Shown here: one piece after another, positions 10,601-21,912 of the stretch | How positions within the stretch are numbered: position 1 is the first letter of the stretch | How the letters are laid out: every line of letters begins with the position of its first letter | DNA from: Cherax quadricarinatus | Lineage: Eukaryota; Arthropoda; Malacostraca; Decapoda; Parastacidae | DNA length: 64,000 nt | Direction: 5' to 3' | Assembly: GCF_038502225.1 (NCBI RefSeq) | Contig: NC_091391.1 | Location: forward strand, 866,502-930,501 | The notes under the pieces: model-generated | Databases searched by the model: none | The model's input: the letters and a program-made list of their open reading frames with translations, nothing else | Told to the model about the DNA's origin: nothing | Made by a program: the position numbers and the translations under genes

Positions 10601-13445
10601 TGTGTCCTTTTATTGCTGTGTCTCCTTGTTGCTGTGACCCCTTGTTGCTGTGTCCTCTTATTGCTGTGTCCCCTTGTTGCTGTGTCCCCTTGTTGCTGTG
10701 TCCCCTTGTTGCTGTGTCCTCTTATTGCTGTGTCTCCTTGTTGCTGTGTCACCTTGTTGCTGGGTCTCCTTGTTGCTGTGTTCCCCTGTTGCTGTGTCCC
10801 CTTGTTGCTGTGTCCCCTTATTGCTGTGCCTCCTTGTTGCTGTGTCCCCTTGTTGCTGTGACCTCTTGTTGTAATGTCCCCTTGTTGCTGTGTCCCCTTG
10901 TTGCTGTGTCCCCTTGTTGCTGTGTCCCCTTGTTGTTATGTCCCCTTGTTGCTGTGACCCCTTTTTGTAATGTCACCTTGTTGCTGTGTCCCATTGTTGC
11001 TGTGTCCCCTTGTTGTTGTGTCCCCTTGTTGTTATGTCACCTTGTTGCTGTGTCCCCTTGTTGTTGTGTCCCCTTGTTGCTGTGTCCCCTTGTTGCTGTG
11101 TCCCCTTGTTGCTGTGTCCCCTTGTTGCTGTGTCACCTTGTTGCTGTGTCCCCTTGTTGTTGTGTCCCCTTGTTGCTGTGTCCCCTTGTTGCTCTGTCCC
11201 CTTGTTGTTGTGTCCCCTTGTTGCTGTGTCCCCTTGTTGCTGTGTCCCCTTGTTGCTGTGTCCCCTTGTTGTAATGTCACCTTGTTGCTGTGTCCCCTTG
11301 TTGTTGTGTCCCCTTGTTGTTGTGTCCCCTTGTTGCTGTGTCCCCTTGTTGCTGTGTCCCCTTGTTATGTCACCTTGTTGCTGTGTCCCCTTGTTGCTGT
11401 GTCCCCTTGTTGCTGTGTCACCTTGTTGCTGTGTCCCCTTGTTGCTGTGACCTCTTGTTGTTGTGTCCCCTTGTTGCTGTATCCCCTTGTTGCTGTGTCC
11501 CCTTGTTGCTGTGTCCCCTTGTTGTTGTGTCCCCTTGTTGCTGTCTCCCCTTGTTGCTGTGTCCCCTTGTTGTTGTGTCCCCTTGTTGTTGTGTCCCCTT
11601 GTTGCTGTGTCCCCTTGTTGTTATGTCACCTTGTTGCTGTGTCCCCTTGTTGCTGTGTCCCCTTGTTGCTGTGTCACCTTGTTGCTGTGTCCCCTTGTTG
11701 CTGTGTTCCCTTGTTGCTGTGTCCCCTTGTTGTTGTGTCCCCTTGTTGTTGTCTCCCCTTGTTGCTGTGTCCCCTTGTTGCTGTGTTCCCTTGTTGCTGT
11801 GTCCCCTTGTTGCTGTGTCCCCTTGTTATGTCACCTTGTTGTTGTGACCCCTTGTTGCTGTCTTCTCTTGTTGTTGTGTCCCCTTGTTGCTGTGTCCCAT
11901 TGTTGCTGTGTCCCTTTGTTGCTGTGTCCCTTTGTTGCTGTGTCCCCTTGTTGCTGTGTTCCCTTGTTGCTGTGTCCCCTTGTTGTTATGTCCCCTTGTT
12001 GTTGTGACCCCTTGTTGCTGTCTTCTCTTGTTGTTGTGTCCCCTTGTTGCTGTGTCCCATTGTTGCTGTGTCCCTTTGTTGCTGTGTCCCCTTGTTGCTG
12101 TGTTCCCTTGTTGCTGTGTCCCCTTGTTGTTATGTCACCTTGTTGCTGTGTCCCCTTGTTGCTGTGTCCCCTTGTTGTTGTGTCTCCTTGTTGTTGTGTC
12201 CCCTTGTTGCTGTGTCCCCTTGTTGTTGTGTCACCTTGTTGCTGTGTCCCATTGTTGCTGTGTCCCCTTGTTGCTGTGTCCCCTTGTTGCTGTGTCCCCT
12301 TGTTGTTGTGTCTCCTTGTTGTTGTGTCCCCTTGTTGCTGTGTCACCTTGTTGCTGTGTCCCCTTGTTGCTGTGTCCCCTTGTTGCTGTGTCCCCTTGTT
12401 GCTGTGTCCCCTTGTTGCTGTGTCCCCTTGTTGCTGTGTCACCTTGTTGCTGTGTCCCCTTGTTGCTGTGTCCCCTTGTTGCTGTGTCCCCTTGTTGCTG
12501 TGTCTTTGTTGCTGTGTCCCCTTGTTGCTGTGTCCCCTTGTTGCTGTGTCCCCTTGTTGCTGTGTCTCTTTGTTGCTGTATCCCCTTGTTGCTGTGTCCC
12601 CTTGTTGCTGTGTCCCCTTGTTGCTGTGTCCCCTTGTTGCTGTGTCCCCTTGTTGCTGTGTCCCCTTGTTGCTGTGTCACCTTGTTGCTGTGTCCCCTTG
12701 TTGCTGTGTCCCCTTGTTGCTGTGTCCCCTTGTTGCTGTGTCCCCTTGTTGCTGTGTCCCCTTGTTGCTGTGTCCCCTTGTTGCTGTGTCCCCTTGTTGC
12801 TGTGTCCCCTTGTTGCTGTGTCCCCTTGTTGCTGTGTCTCTTTGTTGCTGTATCCCCTTGTTGCTGTGTCCCCTTGTTGCTGTGTCCCCTTGTTGCTGTG
12901 TCCCCTTGTTGCTGTGTCCCCTTGTTGCTGTGTCCCCTTGTTGCTGTGTCCCCTTGTTGCTGTGTCCCCTTGTTGCTGTGTCCCCTTGTTGCTGTGTCTT
13001 TGTTGCTGTGTCCCCTTGTTGCTGTGTCCCCTTGTTGCTGTGTCCCCTTGTTGCTGTGTCCCCTTGTTGCTGTGTCCCCTTGTTGCTGTGTCCCCTTGTT
13101 GCTGTGTCCCCTTGTTGCTGTGTCTTTGTTGCTGTGTCCCCTTGTTGCTGTGTCCCCTTGTTGCTGTGTCCCCTTGTTGCTGTGTCCCCTTGTTGCTGTG
13201 TCCCCTTGTTGCTGTGTCCCCTTGTTGCTGTGTCCCCTTGTTGCTGTGTCCCCTTGTTGCTGTGTCACCTTGTTGCTGTGTCCCCTTGTTGCTGTGTCCC
13301 CTTGTTGCTGTGTCACATCTCTGAAACATTCTGTCCCTATCCACCTTGTCAATTCCTATCAGTATTTTATATGCTGTTATCATGTCTCCCCCCTTATCCT
13401 CCTTAGCCGTCAGGACTAGTCTTGTTGCAACCCTTTGCACTTTCT
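7626..13445 (-). pseudogene. LINE family B C-terminal ORF interrupted by a 5.4-kb minisatellite
   Basis: At the right edge (13445-13316) the minus strand encodes MQRVATRLVLTAKEDKGGD and MITAYKILIGIDKVDRDRMF. The frame then enters the 16-bp array and emerges at 7867 as GHNWKLKTQASHRDVRKHFF, followed by SHRVVRKWNNLESDVAEAGS, HSFKKKYDKAHGSGRGWI and a stop near 7690. These two halves are the two sides of one conserved LINE C-terminus, as shown by family C at 5840-6149, where GINKGD and NGFKLYK lie only about 17 residues apart. The element is 5'-truncated and has no catalytic domain. Confidence 0.88.
7866..13315. repeat. 16-bp minisatellite, about 340 copies, inside a LINE ORF
   Basis: Head-to-tail copies of TTGTTGCTGTGTCCCC with frequent single-base variants (TTGTTGTTG, TGTCACC, TGTGACC). 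Because 16 is not a multiple of 3 and the unit has no stop in any frame on either strand, frames of hundreds of codons appear throughout and are not evidence of genes. Longer blocks are duplicated: a variant-rich block at about 9838-9985 recurs at 10190-10335 (352 bp, 22 units), and one at 11835-11930 recurs 160 bp on (10 units). Confidence 0.98.
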
Positions 13446-13479
13446 AATTTCTTGACGTGCTTGACCAGGTGTGTGTGTG

Positions 13480-13712
13480 TGCTCACCTATTTATGGTTGC
13501 AGGGGCCAATTCACAGCTCCTGGCCCTGCCTATTAACTTTGCCACTCTTAGCCTCGTGGGCACTATCATACCTGCTCATAAAACTGTGTATGAAGTCTGC
13601 CTCCACTAATATATCTCTAGGTAACTGTGCTACATGACCACCCTGAGGCTGAAGAAATACTTCCTAACATCCCCGTGGATCATCTGTCTCTTTAACTCCC
13701 AGCTATGTGTGC
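13480..13712 (-). pseudogene. second LINE family B C-terminus, adjoining the 23/27-bp array
   Basis: The minus strand reads THSWELKRQMIHGDVRKYFF followed by SLRVVM and a stop, the same conserved block as HNWKLK...DVRKHFF at 7867. It ends in the family B terminus ACCTATTTATGGTTGC. Its 5' side enters the large 23/27-bp array at 13713, only a few codons before the HSWELK motif. I could not find the N-terminal half of this copy on the far side of the array. Confidence 0.8.
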
Positions 13713-16700
13713 ATAAGAGACAGCAGTATGACAGTTAGGGAGACAGCAGTATGACAGTTAGGGAGACAGCAGTATGACAGTTAGGGAGACAGACAGCAGT
13801 ATGGCAGTTAGGGAGACAGCAGTATGACAGGGAGACAGGCAGCAGTATGACAGTTAGGGAGACAGACAGCAGTATGACAGTTAGGGAGACATACAGCAGT
13901 ATGGCAGTTAGGGAGACAGACAGCAGTATGGCAGTTAGGGAGACAGCAGTATGACAGGGAGACAGGCAGCAGTATGACAGTTAGGGAGACACACAGCAGT
14001 ATGGCAGTTAGGGAGACAGACAGCAGTATGGCAGTTAGGGAGACAGCAGTATGACAGGGAGACAGACAGCAGTATGACAGTTAGGGAGACAGACAGCAGT
14101 ATGGCAGTTAGGGAGACAGACAGCAGTATGGCAGTTAGGGAGACAGACAGCAGTATGGCAGTTAGGGTGACAGACAGCAGTATGGCAGTTAGGGAGACAG
14201 ACAGCAGTATGGCAGTTAGGGAGACAGCAGTATGACAGGGAGACAGACAGCAGTATGACAGTTAGGGAGACAGACAGCAGTATGGCAGTTAGGGAGACAG
14301 ACAGCAGTATGGCAGTTAGGGAGACAGACAGCAGTATGGCAGTTAGGGAGACAGGGAGACAGACAGCAGTATGACTGGGAGACAGCAGTATGACAGGGAG
14401 ACAGACAGCAGTATGACAATTAAGGAGACAGACAGCAGTATGACAGGGAGACAGACAGCAGTATGACAGTTAGGGAGACAGACAGCAGTATGGCAGTTAA
14501 GGAGACAGCAGTATGACAGTTAAGGAGACAGCAGTATGACAGTTAGGGAGACAGACAGCAGTATGACAGGGAGACAGACAGCAGTATGACAGGGAGACAG
14601 ACAGCAGTATGACAGGGAGGCAGACAGCAGTATATCAGGGAGACAGACAGTAGTATGATAGGGAGACAGACAGCAGTATGACAGGGAGACAGACAGCAGT
14701 ATGACAGGGAGACAGACAGCAGTATGACAGGGAGACAGACAGCAGTATGACAGGGAGACAGACAGCAGTATGACAGGGAGACAGACAGCAGTATGACAGG
14801 GAGACAGACAGCAGTATGACAGGGAGACAGACAGCAGTATGACAGCGAGACAGACAGCAATATGACAGGTAAACAGACAGCAGTATGACAGGGAGACAGA
14901 CAGCAGTATGACAGGGAGACAGACAGCAGTATGACAGGGAGACAGACAGCAGTATGACAGGGAAACAGCAGCATGACAGGGAAACAGACAGCAATATGAC
15001 AGGGAGACAGACAGCAGCATGACAGGGAGACAGACAGCAGTATGACAGGGAGACAGACAGCAGTGTGACAGGGAAACAGCAGTATGACAGGGAAACAGAC
15101 AGCAATATGACAGGGAGACAGACAGCAGCATGACAGGGAGACAGACAGCAGCATGACAGGGAGACAGACAGCAGTATGACAGGGAGACAAACAGCAGTAT
15201 GGCAGGGAGACAGACAGCAGTATGACAGGGAGACAGACAGCAGTATGACAGGGAGACAGACAGCAGTATGACAGGGAAACAGACAGCAATATGACAGGGA
15301 GACAGACAGCAGTATGACAGGGAAACAGACAGTAGTATGACAGGGAGACAGACAGCAGTATGACAGGGAAACAGACAGCAATATGACAGGGAGACAGACA
15401 GCAGTATGACAGAGATACAGACAGCAGTATGACAGGGAGACAGACAGCAGTATGACAGGGAGACAGCAGTATGACAGAGAGACAGAGCAGTATGACAATG
15501 AGACAGACAGCAGTATGACAGGGAGACAGACAATAGTATGACAGGGAGACAGACAGCAGTATGACAGGGAAACAGACAGCAGTATGACAGAGAGACAGAG
15601 CAGTATGACAGGGAGACAGACAGCAGTATGACAGGGAGACAGACAGCAGTATGACAGCGAGACAGACAGCAGTATGACAGCGAGACAGACAGCAATATGA
15701 CAGGGAAACAGACAGCAGTATGACAGGGAGACAGACAGCAGTATGACAGGGAGACAGACAGCAGTATGACAGGGAGACAGACAGCAGTATGAGAGGGAGA
15801 CAGACAGAAGTATGACAGGGAGACAGACAGCAGTATGACAGGGAGACAGACAGCAGTATGACAGGGAGACAGACAGCAGTATGAGAGGGAGACAGACAGC
15901 AGTATGACAGGGAGACAGACAGCAGTATGATAGGGAAACAGCAGTATGACAGGGAAACAGACAGCAATATGACAGGGAGACAGACAGCAGCATGACAGGG
16001 AGACAGACAGCAGTATGACAGGGAGACAGACAGCAGTATGACAGGGAAACAGCAGTATGACAGGGAAACAGAGAGCAATATGACAGGGAGACAGCAGCAT
16101 GACAGGGAGACAGACAGCAGCATGACAGGGAGACAGACAGCAGTATGACAGGGAGACAAACAGCAGTATGGCAGGGAGACAGACAGCAGTATGACAGGGA
16201 AACAGACAGCAATATGACAGGGAGACAGACAGCAGTATGACAGGGAGACAGACAGCAGTATGACAGGGAAACAGACAGCAATATGACAGGGAGACAGACA
16301 GCAGTATGACAGAGATACAGACAGCAGTATGACAGGGAGACAGACAGCAGTATGACAGGGAGACAGCAGTATGACAGAGAGACAGAGCAGTATGACAATG
16401 AGACAGACAGCAGTATGACAGGGAGACAGACAATAGTATGACAGGGAGACAGACAGCAGTATGACAGGGAAACAGACAGCAGTATGACAGAGAGACAGAG
16501 CAGTATGACAGGGAGACAGACAGCAGTATGACAGGGAGACAGACAGCAGTATGACAGCGAGACAGACAGCAGTATGACAGCGAGACAGACAGCAATATGA
16601 CAGGGAAACAGACAGCAGTATGACAGGGAGACAGACAGCAGTATGACAGGGAGACAGACAGCAGTATGACAGGGAGACAGACAGCAGTATGAGAGGGAGA

Positions 16701-18462
16701 CAGACAGCAGTATGACAGGGAGACAGACAGCAGTATGACAGGGAGACAGACAGCAGTATGACAGGGAGACAGACAGCAGTATGAGAGGGAGACAGACAGC
16801 AGTATGACAGGGAGACAGACAGCAGTATGATAGGGAAACAGCAGTATGACAGGGAAACAGACAGCAATATGACAGGGAGACAGACAGCAGCATGACAGGG
16901 AGACAGACAGCAGTATGACAGGGAGACAGACAGCAGTATGACAGGGAAACAGCAGTATGACAGGGAAACAGAGAGCAATATGACAGGGAGACAGCAGCAT
17001 GACAGGGAGACAGACAGCAGCATGACAGGGAGACAGACAGCAGTATGACAGGGAGACAAACAGCAGTATGGCAGGGAGACAGACAGCAGTATGACAGGGA
17101 GACAGACAGCAGTATGACAGGGAAACAGACAGCAATATGACAGGGAGACAGACAGCAGTATGACAGGGAGACAGCAGTATGACAGGGAGACAGACAGCAG
17201 TATGACAGTTAGGGAGACAGACAGCAGTATGACAGGGAGACAGACAGCAATATGACAGGGAGACAGACAGCAGTATGACAGAGATACAGACAGCAGTATG
17301 ACAGGGAGACAGACAGCAGTATGACAGGGAGACAGCAGTATGACAGAGAGACAGAGCAGTATGACAGGGAGACAGACAGCAGTATGACAGTGATACAGAC
17401 AGCAGTATGACAGGGAGACAGACAGTAGTATGACAGGGAAACAGACAGCAATATGACAGGGAGACAGACAGCAGTATGACAGGGAGACAGACAGCAGTAT
17501 GGCAGGGAGACAGACAGCAGTATGACAGGGAAACATACAGCAGTATGACAGGGAGACAGACAATAGTATGACAGGGAAACATACAGCAGTATGACAGAGA
17601 GACAGACAGCAGTATGACAGGGAGACAGCAGTATGACAGAGAGACAGAGCAGTATGACAGGGAGACAGCAGTATGACAGGGAGACAGACAGCAGTATGAC
17701 AGGGAGACAGCAGTATGACAGAGAGACAGAGCAGTATGACAGGGAGACAGACAGCAGTATGACAGGGAGACAGACAGCAGTATGACAGGGAAACAGACAG
17801 CAGTATGACAGGGAAACAGACAGCAGTATGACAGGGAGACAGACAGCAGTATGACAGGGAGACAGACAGCAGTATGACAGGGAAACAGACAGCAATATGA
17901 CAGGGAGACAGACAGCAGTATGACAGGGAGACAGACAGCAGTATGACAGGGAGACAGACAGCAGTATGACAGGGAAACAGACAGCAATATGACAGGGAGA
18001 CAGACAGCAGTATGACAGGGATACAGACAGCAGTATGACAGGGAAACAGACAGCAGTATGACAGGGAGACATACAGCAGTATGACAGGGAAACAGACAGC
18101 AGTATGACAGGGAAACAGACAGCAATATGACAGGGAGACAGACAGCAGTATGACAGGGAAACAGACAGCAGTATGACAGGGAGACAGACAGCAGTATGAC
18201 AGGGAGACAGCAGTATGACAGAGAGACAGAGCAGTAAGACAGGGATACAGACAGCAGTATGACAGGGAGACAGACAGCAGTATGACAAGGAAACAGACAG
18301 CAGTATGACAGGGAGACAGACAGCAGTATGACAGGGATACAGACAGCAGTATGACAGGGAGACAGACAGCAGTATGACAGGGAGACAGACACCAGTATGA
18401 CAGGGATACAGACAGCAGTATGACAGGGATACAGACAGCAGTATGACAAGGAGATAGACAGA
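13713..18462. repeat. 23/27-bp minisatellite, about 4.75 kb
   Basis: The core is GGGAGACAGACAGCAGTATG. In the left part (to about 14540) most units are 27 bp with CAGTTAGGGAGACAG; to the right most are 23 bp with the AGTT lost, and 19-bp short variants are interspersed. A block at about 15341-16200 recurs at 16241-17100, offset by exactly 900 bp and nearly identical over more than 800 bases. The long minus-strand frames (up to about 1300 codons) are repeat translations rich in SVSLSYCCLSPCHTAVCLP and have no gene-like features. Confidence 0.97.
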
Positions 18463-18494
18463 AATATTAAGAGGCAGGGGATGGCAGGCAGGGA

Positions 18495-18765
18495 GAGACA
18501 GTAGGTGGGTGGTGACAGTAGGTGGGTGGTGACAGTAGGTGGGTGGTGACAGCAGGTGGGTGGTGACAGTAGGTGGGTGGTGACAGTAGGTGGGTGGTGA
18601 CAGTAGGTGGGTGGTGACAGCAGGTGGGTGGTGACAGTAGGTGGGTGGTGACAGTAGGTGGGTGGTGACAGTAGGTGGGTGGTGACAGCAGGTGGGGGTG
18701 ACGGCAGGTGGGGGTGACAGCAGGTGGGGGTGACGGCAGGTGGGGGTGACAGCAGGTGGGGGGTG
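18495..18765. repeat. 17-bp minisatellite, about 15 copies
   Basis: Units of GTGACAGTAGGTGGGTG, with GCAGG variants, start shortly after the preceding array. Both share GACAG, so this array may have grown from its edge. Confidence 0.93.
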
Positions 18766-19240
18766 ACAGGGTGAAGATGAGGGGGGGTGAGGGTGTAATG
18801 GCGGCAGGATAAGGTGATGGAATGGCGGCAGGAAGGAGGGGGGAATTATTGGGGGGTGAGGTGGTGGCAGGGGAGAGGGGGAGTAAGGGGACGTCTATTG
18901 TTGTTGGGTAGGGGGTAAGGGGAAGGGGGTAAGGGGAAGGGGGTAAGGGGGAGGGGGTTAGGGGAAGGGGGAGGAACATCGAGCATCTGGCAGTGGTCAG
19001 TGTTACCAACTCAGGAGAGGGGCGTCACTACCCCCTCCCAACACCCCCCTCCTCCTTTCCCCACCCCCCCACATCTCATCCAACCCCCTCCCTCTCATCT
19101 CCCTCACCTCCAACATCTCCCTCACCAACCTCCCTCGCCAACACCCCCAAAAAACCAACCTTCCAGTAATAAAATAACCCAGTAAACCCAACCCCCCAAA
19201 AAAAACCCTCCTCCTCGACCCTCTCAAACCCACCATGGCT
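18766..19240. repeat. strand-asymmetric G-rich then C-rich low-complexity tract
   Basis: 18766-18990 is strongly G-rich (GGGGGTAAGGGGAA-like), and 19020-19210 is strongly C-rich (CCCCCTCC-like), so G-runs lie first on the plus and then on the minus strand around about 19000. Several runs could form G-quadruplexes on paper. No gene is visible. Confidence 0.8.
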
Positions 19241-19484
19241 TGCCTTAGCCCTTTTACACAGATTTCAGCCTCTCACAGCCTACCTGTTGGTCAGGTCAAG
19301 GGTGCCACGGTCAGGATGCCACGGTGTTGACCCTCTGGTAGACATTGTCTGCCCTGGAGGTCAGGTTGGGGCGCTAATTCAGGGAGAAATATAGTCAGCT
19401 TGATCAAGACTTCCTTCACACACTGTCACCAACACCACCACCGCCGCCTCTACCACCACTTGGCAACACTGCCTCCTCCTGGTG
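19241..19484. other. unassigned sequence
   Basis: Contains a short direct repeat (GTGCCACGGTCAGGATGCCACGG) and a CCACCACCGCCGCC tract. I see no gene and cannot assign it to a family. Confidence 0.3.
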
Positions 19485-20124
19485 CCGTTTTCTGTTGCTT
19501 CCCACTTTCTCGTTCCTTCAAGTGGGGGACTAAAAAAAACCTGATTTAATGCATAACTCGTCTATTTTTTCCCTGAAATAACTTTGATTTGTAGATTTTA
19601 AATCGTTTCTTTAATGCATATTATACTCATTGTATAATATTTGTAAAATCCGTTTTCTGTTGCTTCCCACTTTCTCTGTTCCCTCAAGTGGGGGACTAAA
19701 AAAACCTGATTTAATGCACAACTCGTCTATTTTTCCCTGAAATAACTTTGAATTGGGGATGTTAAATGATTTATTTAAGACACATTATTATAAATAACAT
19801 TATTATACTTATTGTATATCAATTATAACCTTCGTTTTCTGTTGCTTCCCACTTTCTTGTTCCTTCAAGTGGGGGACTAACACAAACCTGATTTAATGCA
19901 CAATTCGACTCTCTCTTCCTTGAAATAACTTTGATTTGTAGATTTTAAATCGTTTCTTTAATGCACATTATTATACTTATTGTATAATAATTGTAAACTC
20001 CGTTTTCTGTTGCTTCCCACTTTCTTATTCCTTCAAGTGGGTGACTAAAACAAACTTAATTTAATAATACCTTGTCTTCCCTGAAGAAGCTCTGACTGGA
20101 AATTATCTCAAATTGATTCTTTAA

Positions 20125-20226
20125 AAAATAGCCTGGTTGATCAGCCTCTGATCCACCAGGAGGCCTGGTCACAGACCGGGCCGCGGGGGCGTTGACGCCC
20201 GGAACTCTCTCCAGGTAAACTCCAGG
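20125..20226 (+). mobile_element. LINE family A 3' tail
   Basis: A 100-base copy of the family A terminus (GGTTGATCAGCCTCTGATCC ... CTCTCCAGGTAAACTCCAGG). A tRNA-derived SINE begins directly at its 3' end, at 20227. Confidence 0.9.
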
Positions 20227-20872
20227 TGTGTCTCGTGGCTGGGTTGGTAGCGCACTCACCTCACACACTGAGGTCCGGGGTTCGATCTCCGGTACGGATA
20301 GAAACATTAAAACGTGTTTCTTTTAGATACCTACTGTCCCTGTTCACCTAGCAGTAAGTAGGTGCCTGGGTATTAGTCACCTTACACCTGCTGTCAGTGT
20401 TCACCTAGCAGTAAGTAGGTGCCTGGGTATTAGTCACCTTACACCTGCTGTCAGTGTTCACCTAGCAGTAAGTAGGTACCTGGGTATTAGTCACCTTACA
20501 CCTGCTGTCAGTGTTCACCTAGCAGTAAGTAGGTACCTTGGTGTTAGTTACCTTACACCAGCTGTCAGTGTTCACCTAGCAGTAAGTAGGTACCTGGGTG
20601 TTAGTTATCTTACACCTGCTGTCAGTGTTCACCTAGCAGTAAGTAGGTACTTGGGTGTTAGTTACCTTACACCAGCTGTCAGTGTTCACCTAGCAGTAAG
20701 CAGGTACCTGGGTGTTAGGTGACTGGTGTGGGTGGCATCCTGGGGGACAAAATTAACCCAAGTTGTGGGAAATACTCTACATAACCAGGAACTTTCTATA
20801 TATCATAGGTGTGAGCTATGGTCTGTATAAGTTGTATCATGTACTGCTAGAAATAAACAATAGTATTGTTAC
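20227..20872 (+). mobile_element. tRNA-derived SINE with a 57-bp internal expansion
   Basis: The head contains GGCTGGGTTGGTAGCGCACT (A-box region) and GGGGTTCGATCTCCGG (B box). A 57-bp unit spanning TGTTCACCTAGCAGTAAGTA and CTGGGTATTAGTCACC is repeated about seven times at 20338-20725. The shared SINE body then follows (GACTGGTGTGGGTGGCATCC, GGGAAATACTC, ACCAGGAACTTTC, GCTATGGTCTGTATAAG). The same unit is expanded in inverse orientation at 21913-22283. Confidence 0.9.
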
Positions 20873-21159
20873 ACTGATTATTACCCTTTTCTGTTGCTTC
20901 CCACTTTCTCAGCTCTCCAAGGGTGACTAAAGCAAAACTCACTTAACAAAACAAACTTTCAACAAATTGGCTTTCCTAAAATCACCGATTTATAAGCTAC
21001 ATTAATATTTTGTTTGAAGAACATTATTATGGTAATGGTGGACACTTCCGAGTATTTTTAACCATTATTAAGGTCAATATTATGATATCAAGGTGGACGG
21101 CCACGCCCATCTTAGTCTAAAACACCACCTCCTCCAAACTCAGGGAAAATCTACATATT

Positions 21160-21497
21160 TTCCCTTACCACAGCACTAAATACGTCCGTGTACACTCAGA
21201 TAGATGTGTACTTGATCGATAGACAGTAGGGGTATATAGTAAAGTCGTATATAACATTCGTGTGGCTGGAGCAAGGACAAGGCCACTAAACCAGGAGATA
21301 TCGACCGCTGACTTGCTACAGATAACCGACCCCTCAAGGGAGGTTCCTTGACGCTGGTCAGGGGCTCTTGATCTAGGGAATTGGATCTGTGCTTCGGTTC
21401 CCTGAATTGACCCTGAATGCCTTCCATCCCCCCCCCCACTTGTGCTGTATAATCCTACGGGTTTAGCGGTCCCCCATGATTATAATAATAATAATAC
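21160..21497 (+). mobile_element. short SINE family D ending in (AAT)n
   Basis: The characteristic parts are TTGACGCTGGTCAGGGGCTC, GATCTAGGGAATTGGATCTG and ATCCTACGGGTTTAGCGGTC, followed by ATGATT and an ATAATAATAAT tail. The same order occurs, reversed, at 21600-21765 and 63392-63560, and the terminal part alone at 40243, 42160, 44361, 63098 and 63268. No RNA polymerase III boxes were identified with confidence. Confidence 0.75.
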
Positions 21498-21599
21498 AGA
21501 TAACCGGACCAGAAGAAATGAAAAATCCTTAGGATAATTAAGTCTCCCCTGAATTGTGTAAAAAATTTCATTTTCTCTATAGGCTCTTTTCGGGTTCCA

Positions 21600-21765
21600 G
21601 AGAGAGGGTTAAACCCGTTGGGATTATACAGCTCTTGTAGGGGGGGGGGGGAGGTGGAAGGTATTTAGGGTCAGTTCAGGGAACTGGAGGACAGATCCAA
21701 TTCCCTAAATCAAAAGCCCCTGACCAGCATCAAGGTACCTAACTAAAGGGGCTTTTGATTCCCGA
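21600..21765 (-). mobile_element. short SINE family D, inverted copy
   Basis: The reverse complement of the family D body (AACCCGTTGGGATTATACAG ... GGAACTGGAGGACAGATCC ... CCTGACCAGCATCAAGG). Together with 21160-21497 it forms an inverted pair about 100 bases apart. Confidence 0.75.
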
Positions 21766-21912
21766 AAAAGGCTTTTAATCCACCGAATAGGATCAAAACA
21801 TAACCCCAGGGCGGAATTAAGGACCTACTAGGCCTAATACTGAGAATTTTTCATAGGCTTTGTCACTAGAGTTAAACACAAATGTTTTATAAGTATATAT
21901 ATATTGTATTTA

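Larger units (their letters stand above)
19485..20990. repeat. roughly 170-bp tandem repeat, split by LINE and SINE insertions
   Basis: Four copies beginning TTTTCTGTTGCTTCCCAC start at about 19487, 19652, 19834 and 20002, with spacings of 165-183 bp. They share GTGGGGGACTAA, CCTGATTTAATGCA and a TTTAAATCGTTTCTTTAAT segment. A further copy starts at 20886 beyond the insertion at 20125-20870. Copies differ by several percent and by indels, so the repeat is older than most minisatellites here. Confidence 0.88.

Noticed and set aside
14520..18449. A 1309-codon minus-strand frame
   Set aside because: It is a repeat translation of the 23/27-bp array, with parallel long frames in the other minus-strand registers. 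No non-repeat coding flank exists, and the adjacent LINE relic lies at the array edge only.
13713..18462. Long array duplications as certain biology
   Set aside because: The 900-bp and 3301-bp repeats are real in this sequence, but assembly errors in tandem arrays cannot be excluded from sequence alone, so I report them as candidates only.
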